In this document: positions 34,400-45,384 of the stretch, one piece after another
How positions within the stretch are numbered: the first letter of the stretch is position 1
How the letters are laid out: every line of letters starts with the position of its first letter
Source of the DNA: Blepharisma stoltei
Lineage: Eukaryota; Ciliophora; Heterotrichea; Heterotrichida; Blepharismidae
Assembly (NCBI GenBank): GCA_914767885.1
Contig: CAJZBQ010000009.1
Location: 614,631 to 678,630, forward strand
Direction: 5' to 3'
DNA: 64,000 nt
Made by a program: the position numbers and the translations under genes
The notes under the pieces: model-generated
Database searches by the model: none
What the model was told of the DNA's origin: nothing
What the model saw: the letters and a program-made list of their open reading frames with translations, nothing else

Positions 34400-35230
34400 G
34401 TACAAGCCTAATAAAGGCATCTATGATGTCTTTGCTACGGCAAATCATCTCATATATTTTATATTCATAGCATTTCATTGTAATTGCATTTGGTAAATCT
34501 TTTTCAGTATTTCCTCTTTGAGGCTTCGCATTATAGAGGGCCAATACTTCTGGATTTCCAATAATTTCTATATTCATTGCCATATAACTTTCAGTTTCGC
34601 ATTACTTTCAAAATTCTTTTTATTTTCTTTAAAGTTATGGATTTGATGATGAAATTTCTTTATAAACTTTTTGAAAAAAATTTTCATATGATTCCTTTCG
34701 TCTTCAAAAGTTTCTCGAAGTCTTAGCAATAAAACAGGCAATTCTAATTGAGAATAGACCATTGCAAAGAGTATGTTATATCATGCTGAGAGCTTCCATA
34801 AAACTGAATAAATATTACCATTGAAAAGAAATTAATGAGCTAATTTTAAAGCCTTTTAATGATTTAATCATATCATTTTTTTGCGAAACTGCAATTAAAA
34901 GGGTTAAATATCTAATAATCTTACTGCTAATTCACTCTAATTTTGGTTCAATTTTTTCGATAAATGATGGAATATTTGCCAATACATGCAGCATTGAGTT
35001 AAATAGCAATTAAAAATATTGGCTAGGAGTCTTATGACCTAAGAAGTAAAAAGTCTGATACAGATCCGATCTAATGCGATTTATACTGACTCTTAAAATA
35101 TCAGTAGAAAATTGATAATCAATTTAAGAGTTTATATAGCAAGTATTTCCAAGATTATTTAACCTAGAGGTACTGACTTAATAATTCTTTTTATTTAAGG
35201 CAAGATTTCATAGAGATCTTCCTCATTCTC
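34400..35230 (-). pseudogene. Decayed USP copy
   Basis: Minus strand: NNLGNTCYINS then a stop near 35140; a short helical segment at 34574-34762; and PEVLALYNAKPQRGN ... YEYKIYEMICRS at 34400-34560, which parallels the C-terminal USP region. Frames are broken in several places and the His box is not recognisable. Confidence 0.55.
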
Positions 35231-36274
35231 AGTGTTTTTGAATAAATTAAAAAAGATAAAAATTCCTTTAATAGCATCAAAAAAATATATTAGAGCTCTT
35301 TTTAGACATTTCGATGCTTGAATATATAAAAACTTATATTTTACAACTATTAATTAGTTCATATATATTGCCTGGAATTTGCTATAAAATTCTTGGTTGC
35401 ACATAGTAATTCAAATTATAAAGTCTTAGGAATTATTTTTCTCAAATATTTTACGAGCCAAAACAGCCATCAAAAAAATATAAACATTAACCTTTTTATA
35501 TTAAATGGAGCAAGAATTTTCTAGACATTTGTTGTTGTATTTGCTCACAATCTATCTCTGTCGCTTCTTTATTCTCTCTGAAATTGTGAATTTAACTCTC
35601 TTCTATCATAATTATTATCTTCTCGACATCAATATAAATGCAAGGGATATATTTTGATATTCTCATTGAATTATCATAAAAACTCTCAAATTTTTGCCAT
35701 TATAACTAAATGCCTACAATTATCTAAAATTATTTATTGCGGAACTATTTATAATGAACTGCAAGTTGGCATGCAAATTTTCGTTTGCTTCCAATTACTA
35801 ATTTTGATAGCAATTACAGCAAGCAAGTATATTTTCTCAAGCCAATTCGAAAAGAGAATTCATGTACCTGAAAAATTCATTTTAATTAATTTTAAACAAA
35901 AGTATAAATAATTTTGTAGAATTCATTATTAGCCAATTCCAATGGCCTTTTAAAATAAATATCATTGAAATATTTATTGTAAAAGACAAATATATGCTGG
36001 ATAACAAAAAGTCTTGACTTGAAAAATTATAGAATCATGAAATTTTGCTTCTCTCTTCTTAATAGCCTTATCATAAAATTTATATAAGGAAATTTGGTTT
36101 CTTCATAAATTTCTTTGTAAGAAATTCCTTAAGAAATTCATAATTTTAAATGCTTGTTTAATATTACAGAAAATATATTATTAGGCATTTACAACTATAA
36201 AATAAATTAAAGAACTAGCTTTATAATAAAATGATAAATATTTAGAATCTATTAGAAATTATAATTTATAGAAA
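35231..36274. other. AT-rich spacer
   Basis: No supported gene. An 85-codon frame at 35654-35911 has no family features or paralog in the window and I treat it as chance. Confidence 0.4.
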
Positions 36275-36889
36275 ATGGGTGGTTCAAGTAGCAGCCCTTC
36301 TCCTTCTTCTTCTCCTCCTACTCGTCCTACTCCTCTTCCTCCTTCTCCTCCTGTTAAAACAATGATAACAGTCTGTATTATCGATATTGACGGCCGTAAA
36401 GCCGAAAAAGACATTAACCTTGAATGGGTATTCTCCCTGTGGGCAAAATCCTTGGTAAACGACTATGAAGTGACAGGAAAAAATTTAAGTCTGAAATTTA
36501 ATGGACTCGAAATAACCTATAATGGTAATGAAAGCAAAAAACTCAAAACCTTCGGGTTTTCTTCCAGATCAGATATCTATATTTCCCATGAGCAAAAGGG
36601 CTGCAGCACAATCTCTCTAATAATAAATGACACTTTCACTGGACTTTTAAAAACTGTACAAGCAAAGATTTATTGAACATTTAAAGAATTCTGTGAAGAG
36701 CTCGAAAGAAACCATGGGATTTATGGGATAATATCTCTACAAAAAGATACCGTTGTCCGAGGCCGTTATATTAGTTTTGGCCCCAGTAAAAATAAAACAT
36801 TGAGAGAGCTTGAAGTAAAGAATCTAAATGAAGTATATATTGTTGAGCATATACAAGGAGGACGCTAATTAAATATGATTTTAATTAAA
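36275..36889 (+). CDS. Ubl-A: two-domain ubiquitin-like protein
   Basis: Starts MGGSSSSPSP, a plausible N-myristoylation site, followed by a Pro/Ser linker. Two beta-grasp-like halves follow (about 30-110 and 112-200), each starting with a hydrophobic strand (ITVCIIDIDG; ISLIINDTF). One TGA is Trp (KIYWTF). In the annotated frame the protein ends CWAYTRRTLIKYDFN at TAA 36887. One base over, the same DNA reads EVYIVEHIQGGR then stop at 36867, which resembles the C-terminus of Ubl-B and Ubl-C much better. The extra T at about 36840-36843 may be a sequence error or a true frameshift. Homologous to Ubl-C. Confidence 0.65.
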
Positions 36890-37155
36890 TGACGAAATAA
36901 GCCAATTTCTATTTATAATTTCAACAATATATGTCTTTAATCATTCTAATTTATTTTTATGTATTAAGATATTTTACGGAAAACAAATATAGACTATTTT
37001 ATTAGAAAATATTAACATTTATTTTATATTGAAATTATAATAAAGAAAAAATACCAAATTATTTAATGTTTTCTTGAATTAAAAATCATAATATCCAAAA
37101 TATTTAAATAAAAAATAAGCCCATTTGAGTTGTTTTAGTTATAATTTTTATAGGC

Positions 37156-37330
37156 TATAGGGTTTTCCCCAATATATAGCCCTGTAAGGACTGTAGATTC
37201 TGTCGGAATCCTTGGGTTGGTGGAGCCAACAATTGAGTTGGTACGACTAACGTACTGAGTTGGTTCCACCAACCAAGGATTCAGGACAGAATCCACAGCC
37301 CTTACAGGGCTGTATAAGAGAAAACCCTAT
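37156..37330. mobile_element. Small foldback element, about 175 bp
   Basis: Two arms of about 80 bp (TATAGGGTTTTC...CTGTAAGG...TTGGTGGA and its reverse) with a few mismatches around a short loop near 37240. TA at both ends. Lies upstream of USP-6, outside coding sequence. It shares the TATAGGG(T/C)TTTCC end with the hairpin at 50785-50862. Confidence 0.7.
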
Positions 37331-37428
37331 ATTTATATAGAATCTACAAAAATATTAAAGATGGCCACTATTGAAATTAAAATTTTATCCATATTAGTCC
37401 CTTAATCCAAATTGATATAATATAAAAT

Positions 37429-38997
37429 ATGGCTACTCAAAACTCTAAAGTGAATAACAGTGAAGCGATGAAACTAAATTGCCTTTATGAAGACTGAGAA
37501 GTTTGCCCAGCAAACTTAGATTCTCATAAGAAACCATCTGATGAACAAAATACTTTCGAAATTAGCAATCTAAAATGTGAACTAGAAATAGCAATTAAGG
37601 AAAGAGATGAGTATAAAGCTCTGCTAAAAGAAATAGAGCATATCAGAACTGAGCGAAATAGTTATGAGGATACTATTAATACATTAAGAGATGAGAATGC
37701 TGGATTAAAAAAAGCAATTCGTAATATTAAATCGGTTGATACTGATATAGAGAAAATGAAAAAAGATTTTAAAAATTTAAAAGATGACCAAAAAAATAAT
37801 TACAATAGATTTTTTAAGGATTACGAAGACTTTAAAGCCAAAATAGATTTTGCTGTTAAAAGCACTCAAGAAATCATAAAGCAATCATCTGAGGAGGAAG
37901 ATAAAACTCGCGATCAAAAAATTATTAGTTTGGAAGCCAATGTGTATTCTTTGGAATATTTAAAGGCTGAAGAAATTGAAAAAAATAAAAAATTAAGCGA
38001 GAAGATCGAAAAATTGCAGAGAATTAATGGCAAAAAGGATCAAGCAATTTCTGAGTTAAGTCGTAAAAATAATGAAGTCCTGGCAAAATTTAAGAGGCTC
38101 AAAATTGATTATGATAATTTATTTGAAGAGCATTCAAACCTTAAGAAAAAGAATAATATGTGATGCAATTATTTATTCCAAGGCATCACAAATTCTTTAG
38201 ATAAAAAAAAATTAGACTCTCTTTATTCAACTCCTGTGGGGCTTCCAAACATAGGCCAGACTTGCTACTTAAATTCGCTTCTTCAGGTCTTAGTTTACTC
38301 CCCTGATTTTATAAAGCTGACATATTTTTCAGCAAATAGTCTCCTTCTTTCTATATCAAAGATTGCTGACAATATAAATGCAGGCAGCTTAGACAGCTGA
38401 TACCGTTCATTTTACGAAGAATTCATCAGCATGTTTCCACAAGTAATTTTAATATAGGTTCAAGCTTATCGTGAGCAAGACGCAAAAGAAGTTTTATTCA
38501 TGATCTTATCCCAAATGAATGAAATTGATCAGAAAAGGCTCTTTAATGTTGTAGTCAATAAAAATTATTCCTGCAGTGAAGGTCATATTTTTCCTAATAC
38601 TGATCTTTCTTTTTTAATAATTGTACAACCCAATTCTAGCATTGAAAATGCACTGCAAGATCTGTATGATGAACAAAACTTCGATGAATTGTGATGCCAA
38701 GAATGCGGAAGTTTGAGAAAGCAAGCTCGTTATGTGAGTTCTGTAGAATTTCCACAATATTTGATATTTTACACACCTAAAAATAAGAGAACCAATTTTA
38801 GCTTTCCTGAAAGTTTGGAAATCTATGGAGAAGCATATTCGCTATATGCTATAATTTGCCATAAGCAGAATATACTGTATGGACATTATCTGGCTTATGT
38901 ATGCCTCCAAGGAGTTTGGTATAAATGCGATGATTCAAGGGTTAAAAAACAAGCCCCAGATTATAAATCGGCTTATCTTTTATTTTACCAAAAATAA
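37429..38997 (+). CDS. USP-6: USP with long coiled-coil N-terminus
   Basis: One 15-nt intron (38443-38457); spliced product 517 aa with several TGA Trp codons. Residues 1-40 include CLYEDWEVCPAN. Residues 50-240 are coiled coil rich in Glu/Lys. The USP domain follows: GLPNIGQTCYLNSLLQVL, REQDAKEVLFM after the intron, a CQECG zinc pair, and YGHYLAYVCLQGVWYKCDD. All catalytic residues are present. It is the most complete cytosolic-type member. The coiled coil may oligomerise the protease or bind a partner, by analogy only. Confidence 0.88.
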
Positions 38998-39214
38998 CTA
39001 AGCAATAATAGCTCTTATCCTTTAACCTTTTTAGTATAAATCTATTTGAATTGTTAAGAATTAATGATATCTAGCGTGCATTTTATTTATTATTTTATTA
39101 TTTCCTCAAAAATCATAGGGCCACGCACTGAGCAGCTAATTTATTTAGATATCATAATTCTTAAATTCCACCTAATTAAATTATTTGTCTTTAACTATCT
39201 ATCAATATTGATTT

Positions 39215-39927
39215 TCGAACTGTTTAGAAAATTCAGACTTTGACCTTGCAAGAGCTTTATTTTCTATCATCAGTATTATAAATAGAGGCTTGTGTGCTGA
39301 TTTTAAGCCAAAAATAGATTATCTACTAGAGACCTTAATTCAAATAGACTCAAGAGTATTTTTTAAATAGTTTGTTTATGGCAAGGAAAACGACAGTAAA
39401 GAATTATTTGCAATCATGATTGATGAATGCTCAGAAAATAACCCAAAGCTGGAGAATTTATTTTTTATTAGAACAAATAAAATATTTGAATGCAAAAAAG
39501 GCCATAAAGTAAAAAAAGAAGAACCAAGCACATTTCTGATTGTCCCTGAGAAATTTGATCAGAATATTAGTAGCTATATATTTGAATCAGAGAAGCCTGA
39601 TCATTTTAACGGCAAAAATAAGATTTACTGCAGTGTCTGCAAAAGTTTAATGGAAATTACAGTTACTAAAGAGCATATACTTCCTGAAATTTTAGCGATG
39701 TATTTTGTGAGCGAGAATCCAAAGAAAAGGAATATTAGAAACATTGAAATCTTCAAAGGCAAAGAGTATATGCTTTATGGGGTTATTTGTTTTTATCCAC
39801 CATATAGCCATTATGTAGCTTCTACGTTAGATAAGGGAACATGAAGAGAATATAATGACAAGTTTGTGTCTGAAAAGGAGCCTGATTTTAATTATGCATA
39901 TATGGTATTTTATAGAAAAGTTAAGTA
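39215..39927 (+). pseudogene. 5'-truncated USP
   Basis: Similarity to USP-4/5 begins at ENSDFDLARALFSI, so the Cys box is missing. The remainder keeps the 15-nt intron (39356-39370), KENDSKELF, CSVCKS and the His box YSHYVASTLD with EYNDKF, and one TGA Trp. The open frame downstream of the truncation argues for recent truncation. Without the catalytic Cys it could not cleave; a regulatory ubiquitin-binding role cannot be excluded. Confidence 0.65.
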
Positions 39928-40313
39928 ATTCAAAATAATTTATGATTAGTTAATAAATTTTCTATTCAACAATTATAATCTGATTTTTAATTATTAAAAG
40001 ATACTTAATCAAATTAAATAATATATCTTTTGAAATTTTAAAAATAGAATTTTTATCCCTAAAATATCATTTTGAGCTTTTTTTACCTAATGAAAAGATA
40101 CTGCCCCAAAATCTAAGACTATAAATAAATTCTTATTTTCTTGCGAAAATAGTATAAATTTATAACTATATTCAAATTTTAAATTGCTACTCTCTCGTTT
40201 AAGCTCTTTATTGATTTTTTTTCTTTTCAAATAATTTAGAAATGTATGGCTGTATCATAATTACAGCTTTTATTCATAAAAATCTAAAATAATAAGGATT
40301 CTACAAAAATAAA
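39928..40313. other. AT-rich spacer
   Basis: No gene or repeat recognised. Confidence 0.35.
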
Positions 40314-40853
40314 ATGTTATTAACGACTTTGACAATTTTAGGTCCAGGCGAAACTGAGACTCACATCTCTATCAAAAGTAATGCCACTTCAAGTAAGTTA
40401 AAAAGAAAGATCCTAAGGCTTTTAAATATAGACGACGTTGTTATGATGCACAATGGCAATGGAATAATGCCAAATAACGTCGACACTCTTCAGCAACTTG
40501 GAATTAATGATAATGATACACTCAATATTCACCCTGTCGCAGCGCCTCGATCAAGACCTGAAGAATCGAAAACTCCTTTGATTTCTTTGATAATCATAGA
40601 CTTGAATCAAAATGAAATCAGTATTAATGCAAATCCAGAATGGAGATTTCAAGAACTTTGGAATGAAATAAAAAGAAAAGGAGTAAATCTCAATGATAAT
40701 GATAGATTATTATATGATAGTTATTTCATTAGTCTTGAAAAGTACAGTGAAATACTTGTCAAGAAAATGCAATTTAAAAGCAAAGGTACTTTGAGGGTTT
40801 TAGACCATTTGAAAGGAGGAGATTTTGTCTGCTTTTATATACCATATAAGTAA
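40314..40853 (+). CDS. Ubl-B: two-domain ubiquitin-like modifier candidate
   Basis: 179 aa, no interruption. Residues 1-75 form one ubiquitin-like unit (ETHISIKSNATSSKLKRKI, then LGINDNDTLNIHPV). Residues 88-170 form a second (PLISLIIIDLNQNEISINA ... MQFKSKGTLRVLDHLKGG). The end of the second aligns with ubiquitin NIQKESTLHLVLRLRGG, with GG in the modifier position, followed by a 10-residue tail DFVCFYIPYK. That is the layout of a two-domain modifier precursor such as ISG15, which needs a protease to expose GG. Flanked by USP genes upstream and an E2 gene downstream. Confidence 0.75.
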   Translation: MLLTTLTILGPGETETHISIKSNATSSKLKRKILRLLNIDDVVMMHNGNGIMPNNVDTLQQLGINDNDTLNIHPVAAPRSRPEESKTPLISLIIIDLNQNEISINANPEWRFQELWNEIKRKGVNLNDNDRLLYDSYFISLEKYSEILVKKMQFKSKGTLRVLDHLKGGDFVCFYIPYK

Positions 40854-41529
40854 GCAAAAAATCAGATTATTAACTAATATAGTTTAGAATGTTAAAATTA
40901 GAACTCTTTTTAATTTAATTTTAAATGAAATTTTGACAAGAATGATATTTTCTAAGATTCTTGAATTTATGCTAATAGTAATTTTAAATTTTTCTATTGA
41001 TTAAAAGGAGGAATTTGGTATTGGGCAGCTCATAAATACGCAAAATAAGAAGTTTATAATCTAGAGTAGCTTTGCATCAAGAATAATGATATCAGTTTAA
41101 TTTGGTGCACGAAATTCTAAAGAAATTGAGATATACATAAGCTTATCAGACTTTTATAAGTCTTTATAGAAACAAAATGTCGCAAAGCCTTGAGGACTAT
41201 AATGCCTATTTTCTATAGTGACTCTAATAAATCAATTTTTAAACACTGTGAATGATTTTGAGGGCTGAATTTTAATTCGCTCTATATAAGAAGATTAAAA
41301 TTTAAAATATCTAAATAAAACCCAACCATAAAAGTACTTAATGTGCCGATCTAAATATTGATAAAATTATATTTGTGGCGTCGAATTATCCCTTATAAAT
41401 TAAGCTCATTAGCTTAAACTTATAAAACCTCGATCTCTGATGGCGATGCAAAACCTATTTTCAATTAAATTACATATATCAAAAAAATCATAACTCAAAA
41501 TATGGAACCTTAATAATTAAATTTGTAGA
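40854..41529. other. Spacer, left part of a segmental duplication
   Basis: Noncoding. From about 41170 on it is recognisably similar to 43590-43925 upstream of the second Ubl/E2 unit. Confidence 0.5.
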
Positions 41530-42238
41530 ATGGGCGGAAAAAGCAGCACACCTCCTCTCCCAGAAATGGTTACCATTGCAGTAATTGATATAAATTGCTT
41601 TAGAATAAGCAAGCAGGTAAATCTAAATTGACAATTTTCTGCACTAGTTAAAACCTTATCTTTGGAATACAATTTAGATGGCGGGGACTTAACTATTATG
41701 TATCGAGGTCAAATTATATATTTAATTGCATATATTTTGATTCCCTTTGGTTTGCCAAGAATATTTAACTAGCATAAGCCTTATATACACCACCATTTAT
41801 CAGGCTAAAATAAATTAGAGTTATCCAGCCTAACAATGACTTCAACAGCTTATCATATCAAATTTTGCAAATAAAAGCTATGATCTTAAAACTTTAGAAT
41901 TTTCAGAAAATTCAGAAATCTATATACAGCATCCCAGAAAGCAAAGCCAACTCGAGATTATTTCCATAATGATCATTGACACAGAAGAACGATCACAAGC
42001 TGTTTCTGTATATTCAAAATGCCTTTATAAAGATTTATGTATGCATATTGAATGAAAATATGGGAAAGTGCTCAGGCTGTTGGCTGTGTATTATCGGACA
42101 AAGCTTCTTAATTACGATAAGTGCAAAGATAAGAAAATCAGTGAAATAAGTACAAATGGAATGCAAAACGGTGATTCATTGAGAATTATGAAACAGTATA
42201 ATGGCGGGCCAGATAAAGAAAATGTGTTTTGCAATTAA
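41530..42238 (+). CDS. Ubl-C: two-domain ubiquitin-like modifier candidate
   Basis: Removing the 157-bp IES gives 183 aa. Starts MGGKSSTPP (myristoylation-like). First half: VTIAVIDINCFRISKQV ... LTIMYRGQI; second half: ISIMIIDTEERSQAV ... GMQNGDSLRIMKQYNGG. The last motif matches the ubiquitin C-terminal strand and di-glycine; the tail PDKENVFCN would have to be removed to expose GG. One TGA is Trp (HIEWKYG). Convergent with the E2 gene, 140 bp apart. Confidence 0.75.
41717..41873. other. IES, 157 bp, in Ubl-C
   Basis: TA at 41715-41716 and 41872-41873. Contains TAG stops. Excision joins MYRGQI to KSYDLKTLEF. A diverged copy at the same place in Ubl-D lacks the right TA. Confidence 0.75.
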
Positions 42239-42378
42239 TAAGTATCAGTCAGCTTATTTTAAATTTATTTATTAAAAAATTATAACCGTGATGAAATAAT
42301 TAACAATAGCTATTAAGATGCTTATTCTTGAAGCTGTATAATTGACTAAATAAATATTTTAATAATATTAATATTCTC

Positions 42379-42813
42379 TTATTTCGCGTACTTTCTTGTA
42401 CAGTTACTGGCTTCTCTATCATACTCATCTTTACTTTTTAGAAAAATTTCTAGAGCTTCATTTAAATATCCATTTTTTGCATTAGGTTGGCTGAGCACGG
42501 CAAAAACCCCATAAAATATTGATCTAACAGAATTGCGTGAAGACCACCCTGATCCAATTAAATCGCAACAAACATTGCCTTCTGCACTTATGTTTGGATG
42601 AAAAATTTTGGTTTTTATAAAAAATTCTGGGGGGTTTTCTGGATAATTTGAAGGGAAAATAATTTCATAACGAAATCTTCCATTCTCAAAAGGACTGTCT
42701 TCGGGACCGATAAAAACGCCTTGCCAATGTTGAAAATCGAGACCTATCTCTAATGAAACACCTTGAATTGGTTGTTGGTGTAAGGAATTATATTCAAGTA
42801 TTAGCCTTTCCAT
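42379..42813 (-). CDS. E2 ubiquitin-conjugating enzyme
   Basis: 144-aa UBC fold: N-terminal helix, then FQHWQGVFIGPEDSPFENG, YPENPPEFFIKTKIFHPNIS (HPN motif) and GNVCCDLIGSGWS, where the second of the two Cys is in or next to the active-site position (family ICLDIL). The C-terminal helices end RKYAK. Slightly short for an E2 but complete. It thioesterifies a ubiquitin-like protein received from an E1; no E1 is in the window. Position between two Ubl genes suggests it may act on them, which is inference. Confidence 0.85.
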   Translation of the reverse strand: MERLILEYNSLHQQPIQGVSLEIGLDFQHWQGVFIGPEDSPFENGRFRYEIIFPSNYPENPPEFFIKTKIFHPNISAEGNVCCDLIGSGWSSRNSVRSIFYGVFAVLSQPNAKNGYLNEALEIFLKSKDEYDREASNCTRKYAK

Positions 42814-43286
42814 TTTTATAGAATCTTAAATTGCCAAAAAAATGATTAAAATCAGGCTGATGTTATGCTTTCGCAGCATACTGTAATGATTGGAGATAGA
42901 CTTTCGTTTATGATTCAATAAAAAATATCAAATATATTTATATATAGAAATAAAAGACATATTTCTTACTATCTAGGCTTGTTAGAGTTTTTTAAAGAGT
43001 AGTGGGGATGGGTTTCATGCTTGGACAGGAGATGTCACCTAATTCTCCTTCAGATCACCTTTACCTTACCATCCTTAATTGTGAGATTGGCTTACTAGTT
43101 CTGATATATTTGCCTGAGGGTCAAGGAATAAAGATCTCTGGTATATCTATGATTTTTGAAAAAATATGGACACAAACCTCCTTACGTGTTGACTCCTTTT
43201 CATGTTCGGTTTGATTCTACGCCTCTGCAAGAGTTTGGGAGAGAAGGGACCTGTATGATTGCAGTTTTATTTGCGTGTATCTTTTA
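42814..43286. other. Spacer with a GC-richer patch
   Basis: About 43000-43260 is less AT-rich than its surroundings and has a short open frame without recognisable features. It may be an old retroelement piece. Confidence 0.35.
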
Positions 43287-43547
43287 ACCCTCCGTGAGCG
43301 AACAACATTTTTTTGTTCTCTCACCACTTCCAAAATAAATATTTATTTTAATTTGTAAAATTTATGTTTTAAAACACAATTTTTTTAAAAAAATCAGAGT
43401 TAGCTCGAGATTTCATTATAATAATTTTCACTTATGTATCAAAATTTTTTCCATAAAAATTTTTGTTCGCTCACAGAGGGTGGGTTTTTGGAAAAAAATC
43501 AGGATTTTTCTAATGGTTTTGCTAACTCACGGAGGTTGGGGGGAGTA
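43287..43547 (-). mobile_element. MITE copy 5, internally deleted (261 bp)
   Basis: TA at 43285-43286 and 43546-43547. Ends CCCTCCGTGAGCGAAC and GGTTGGGGGGAG. The hairpin end is on the left; much of the interior is lost and it is the most diverged copy. It adjoins the left edge of the second Ubl/E2 unit. Confidence 0.75.
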
Positions 43548-43927
43548 AGAAGCAAAAGCATAGACATTAATGTGCTGGCTCTTATACCTCTTAATAGGCT
43601 TTGAAGACTATAATGCCTAAATTTCTAGTATGACTCTAAATAATCAATTTTAAACATTCTGAATGATTTTTAGGGATAAATTTCTATATAAGATGAGCTA
43701 AATAAAACGAACACAAACGTGCCGTATATGCCGATCTAATTTTTGATAAAATTATATTCGTGGCGTGGAAATTATCCCTTATAAATTAAGCGCACTAACT
43801 TTAAGTTTGTAAACTTCTTCTAAAATCTTGATGTCTGATTACCATGTAAAGCCTATTTTAAATTAATATCATTATATCAAAAAAATCATAATTCAAAGTA
43901 TAAAACTTTAATAATAAATTTGTAGAA

Positions 43928-44650
43928 ATGGGCGGAAAAAGCAGTACCAGCGCACCTTCTCCTCCTCCTAGTCCTCCTGAAATGGTTACAATTGCAGTAA
44001 TTGATATAAATTGCTTTAGAATAAGCAAGCAGGTAAATCATAATTGAAAATTTTCTGCACTAGTTAAAGAATTATCTCAGGAATTCGATATAGGCAGTCA
44101 TGACTTAACCATTATGTTCCAAGGTCAGGCTATATAATTAATTTGGCATATTTTGATTCCCTTTGATCTGTCAAGAATATATTAGCTAGCATAAGCCCCA
44201 TATACACCCTTCTAATAGGCTAAAATAAATTATGATTATCCAGCCTACTAAGTATTCAGCAGCTTGTCATATCAAATTCTAGAAATCAAAATTATGTCCT
44301 TAAGACTTTAGAATTATCAGAAAATTCAGAAATCTATATACATGCCAGGAAGCAAAAAGAGCCCAATAAAATTACCATAATGATCATTGACCAAGAAGAA
44401 CGAACAAAAATTATTTCTGTATACTCAGAATGCCTTTATAAAGATTTATGTATACATATTGAATGAAAATATGGGATAGTGCTCAGGCGGTTGACTGTGC
44501 TATTAGGGACATGGCTTCTTAATTATGATAAGTGAAAAAATAAGAAAATCAGTAAAATAGGTAAAAAAGGAATCCAAAACGGTGATTCATTGAGAATTAT
44601 GAACCAAAATATTGGCAGGTAAGATAAAGATCATATTTTTTGCAATTAAT
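43928..44650 (+). pseudogene. Ubl-D: decayed copy of Ubl-C
   Basis: MGGKSST start and both halves are recognisable, including IQNGDSLRIM at the end. However, GG has become GR followed by TAA, and the IES at about 44138-44287 has lost its right TA (AATAAA became AATCAA), so clean excision would fail. Confidence 0.75.
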
Positions 44651-44783
44651 TGAAGTAGCAGCAAAATTATTTTAAATTTATTTATTAAAAATTAAGAAGC
44701 TGTGATGAAATAATTGATAATAATAGCTATTAGCATGCTTATTCTTGAAACTGCTTATAATTAGCTAAATGAATATTTAACTT

Positions 44784-45190
44784 TATCTTATTCGCGTATT
44801 TTCTTGTCCAATTTCTGGCTTCTCTAGCATCTCATCTTTACTTTTTAGAAAAATTTCTAGAGCTTCATTTACATATCCATTTTGTGCATTGGGCTTGCTG
44901 AGCACTGCGAAAACCCCATAAAATATTGATCTAGCAGAATTTCGTGAAGATCATCCTGATCCAATTAAATTGCAGCAAACATTACCGTTCTCATCTATGT
45001 TTGGATGGAAAATTCTTGTTTTAATATAAAATTCTGGTGGTCTTTCGGATAATTTCATAACGAAATCTTCCATTTTCAAAAGGACTGCCTTCGGGCTAAT
45101 AAAAACGCTGAAAATCGATGCTTGGCTCTAATGAAACACCTTGAATTGGTTGTTGGTGTAGGAATTATATTCAACTTTTAGCTTTTCCAT
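44784..45190 (-). pseudogene. Decayed E2 copy
   Basis: Same arrangement to Ubl-D as the intact E2 has to Ubl-C. Small deletions (one near 45045, one near 45100) break the frame, while the catalytic region GNVCCNLIGSG-like remains readable. Confidence 0.75.
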
Positions 45191-45384
45191 TTTTATAAAA
45201 TCTTAAATTGCCACAAAAATGATTAAAATCAGGCTGATGTTCTGCTTTCGCAGGATACTTTAATGGCTAGAGAAAAACTTTGGTTTATGATTCAATAAAA
45301 ATAGTCAAAAATAATTATATAGAAATAAAAGACACATGCAGTGTGATCATGGAGGGATTTTCTCAAGAAATACAAATTAAGGTA

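Noticed and set aside
35654-35911. 85-codon frame with a hydrophobic stretch
   Set aside because: No homolog in the window, AT-rich spacer context, no supporting start or intron pattern.
43002-43214. 70-codon frame, extendable through TGA
   Set aside because: No motif; lies in a GC-richer patch that looks like element debris.
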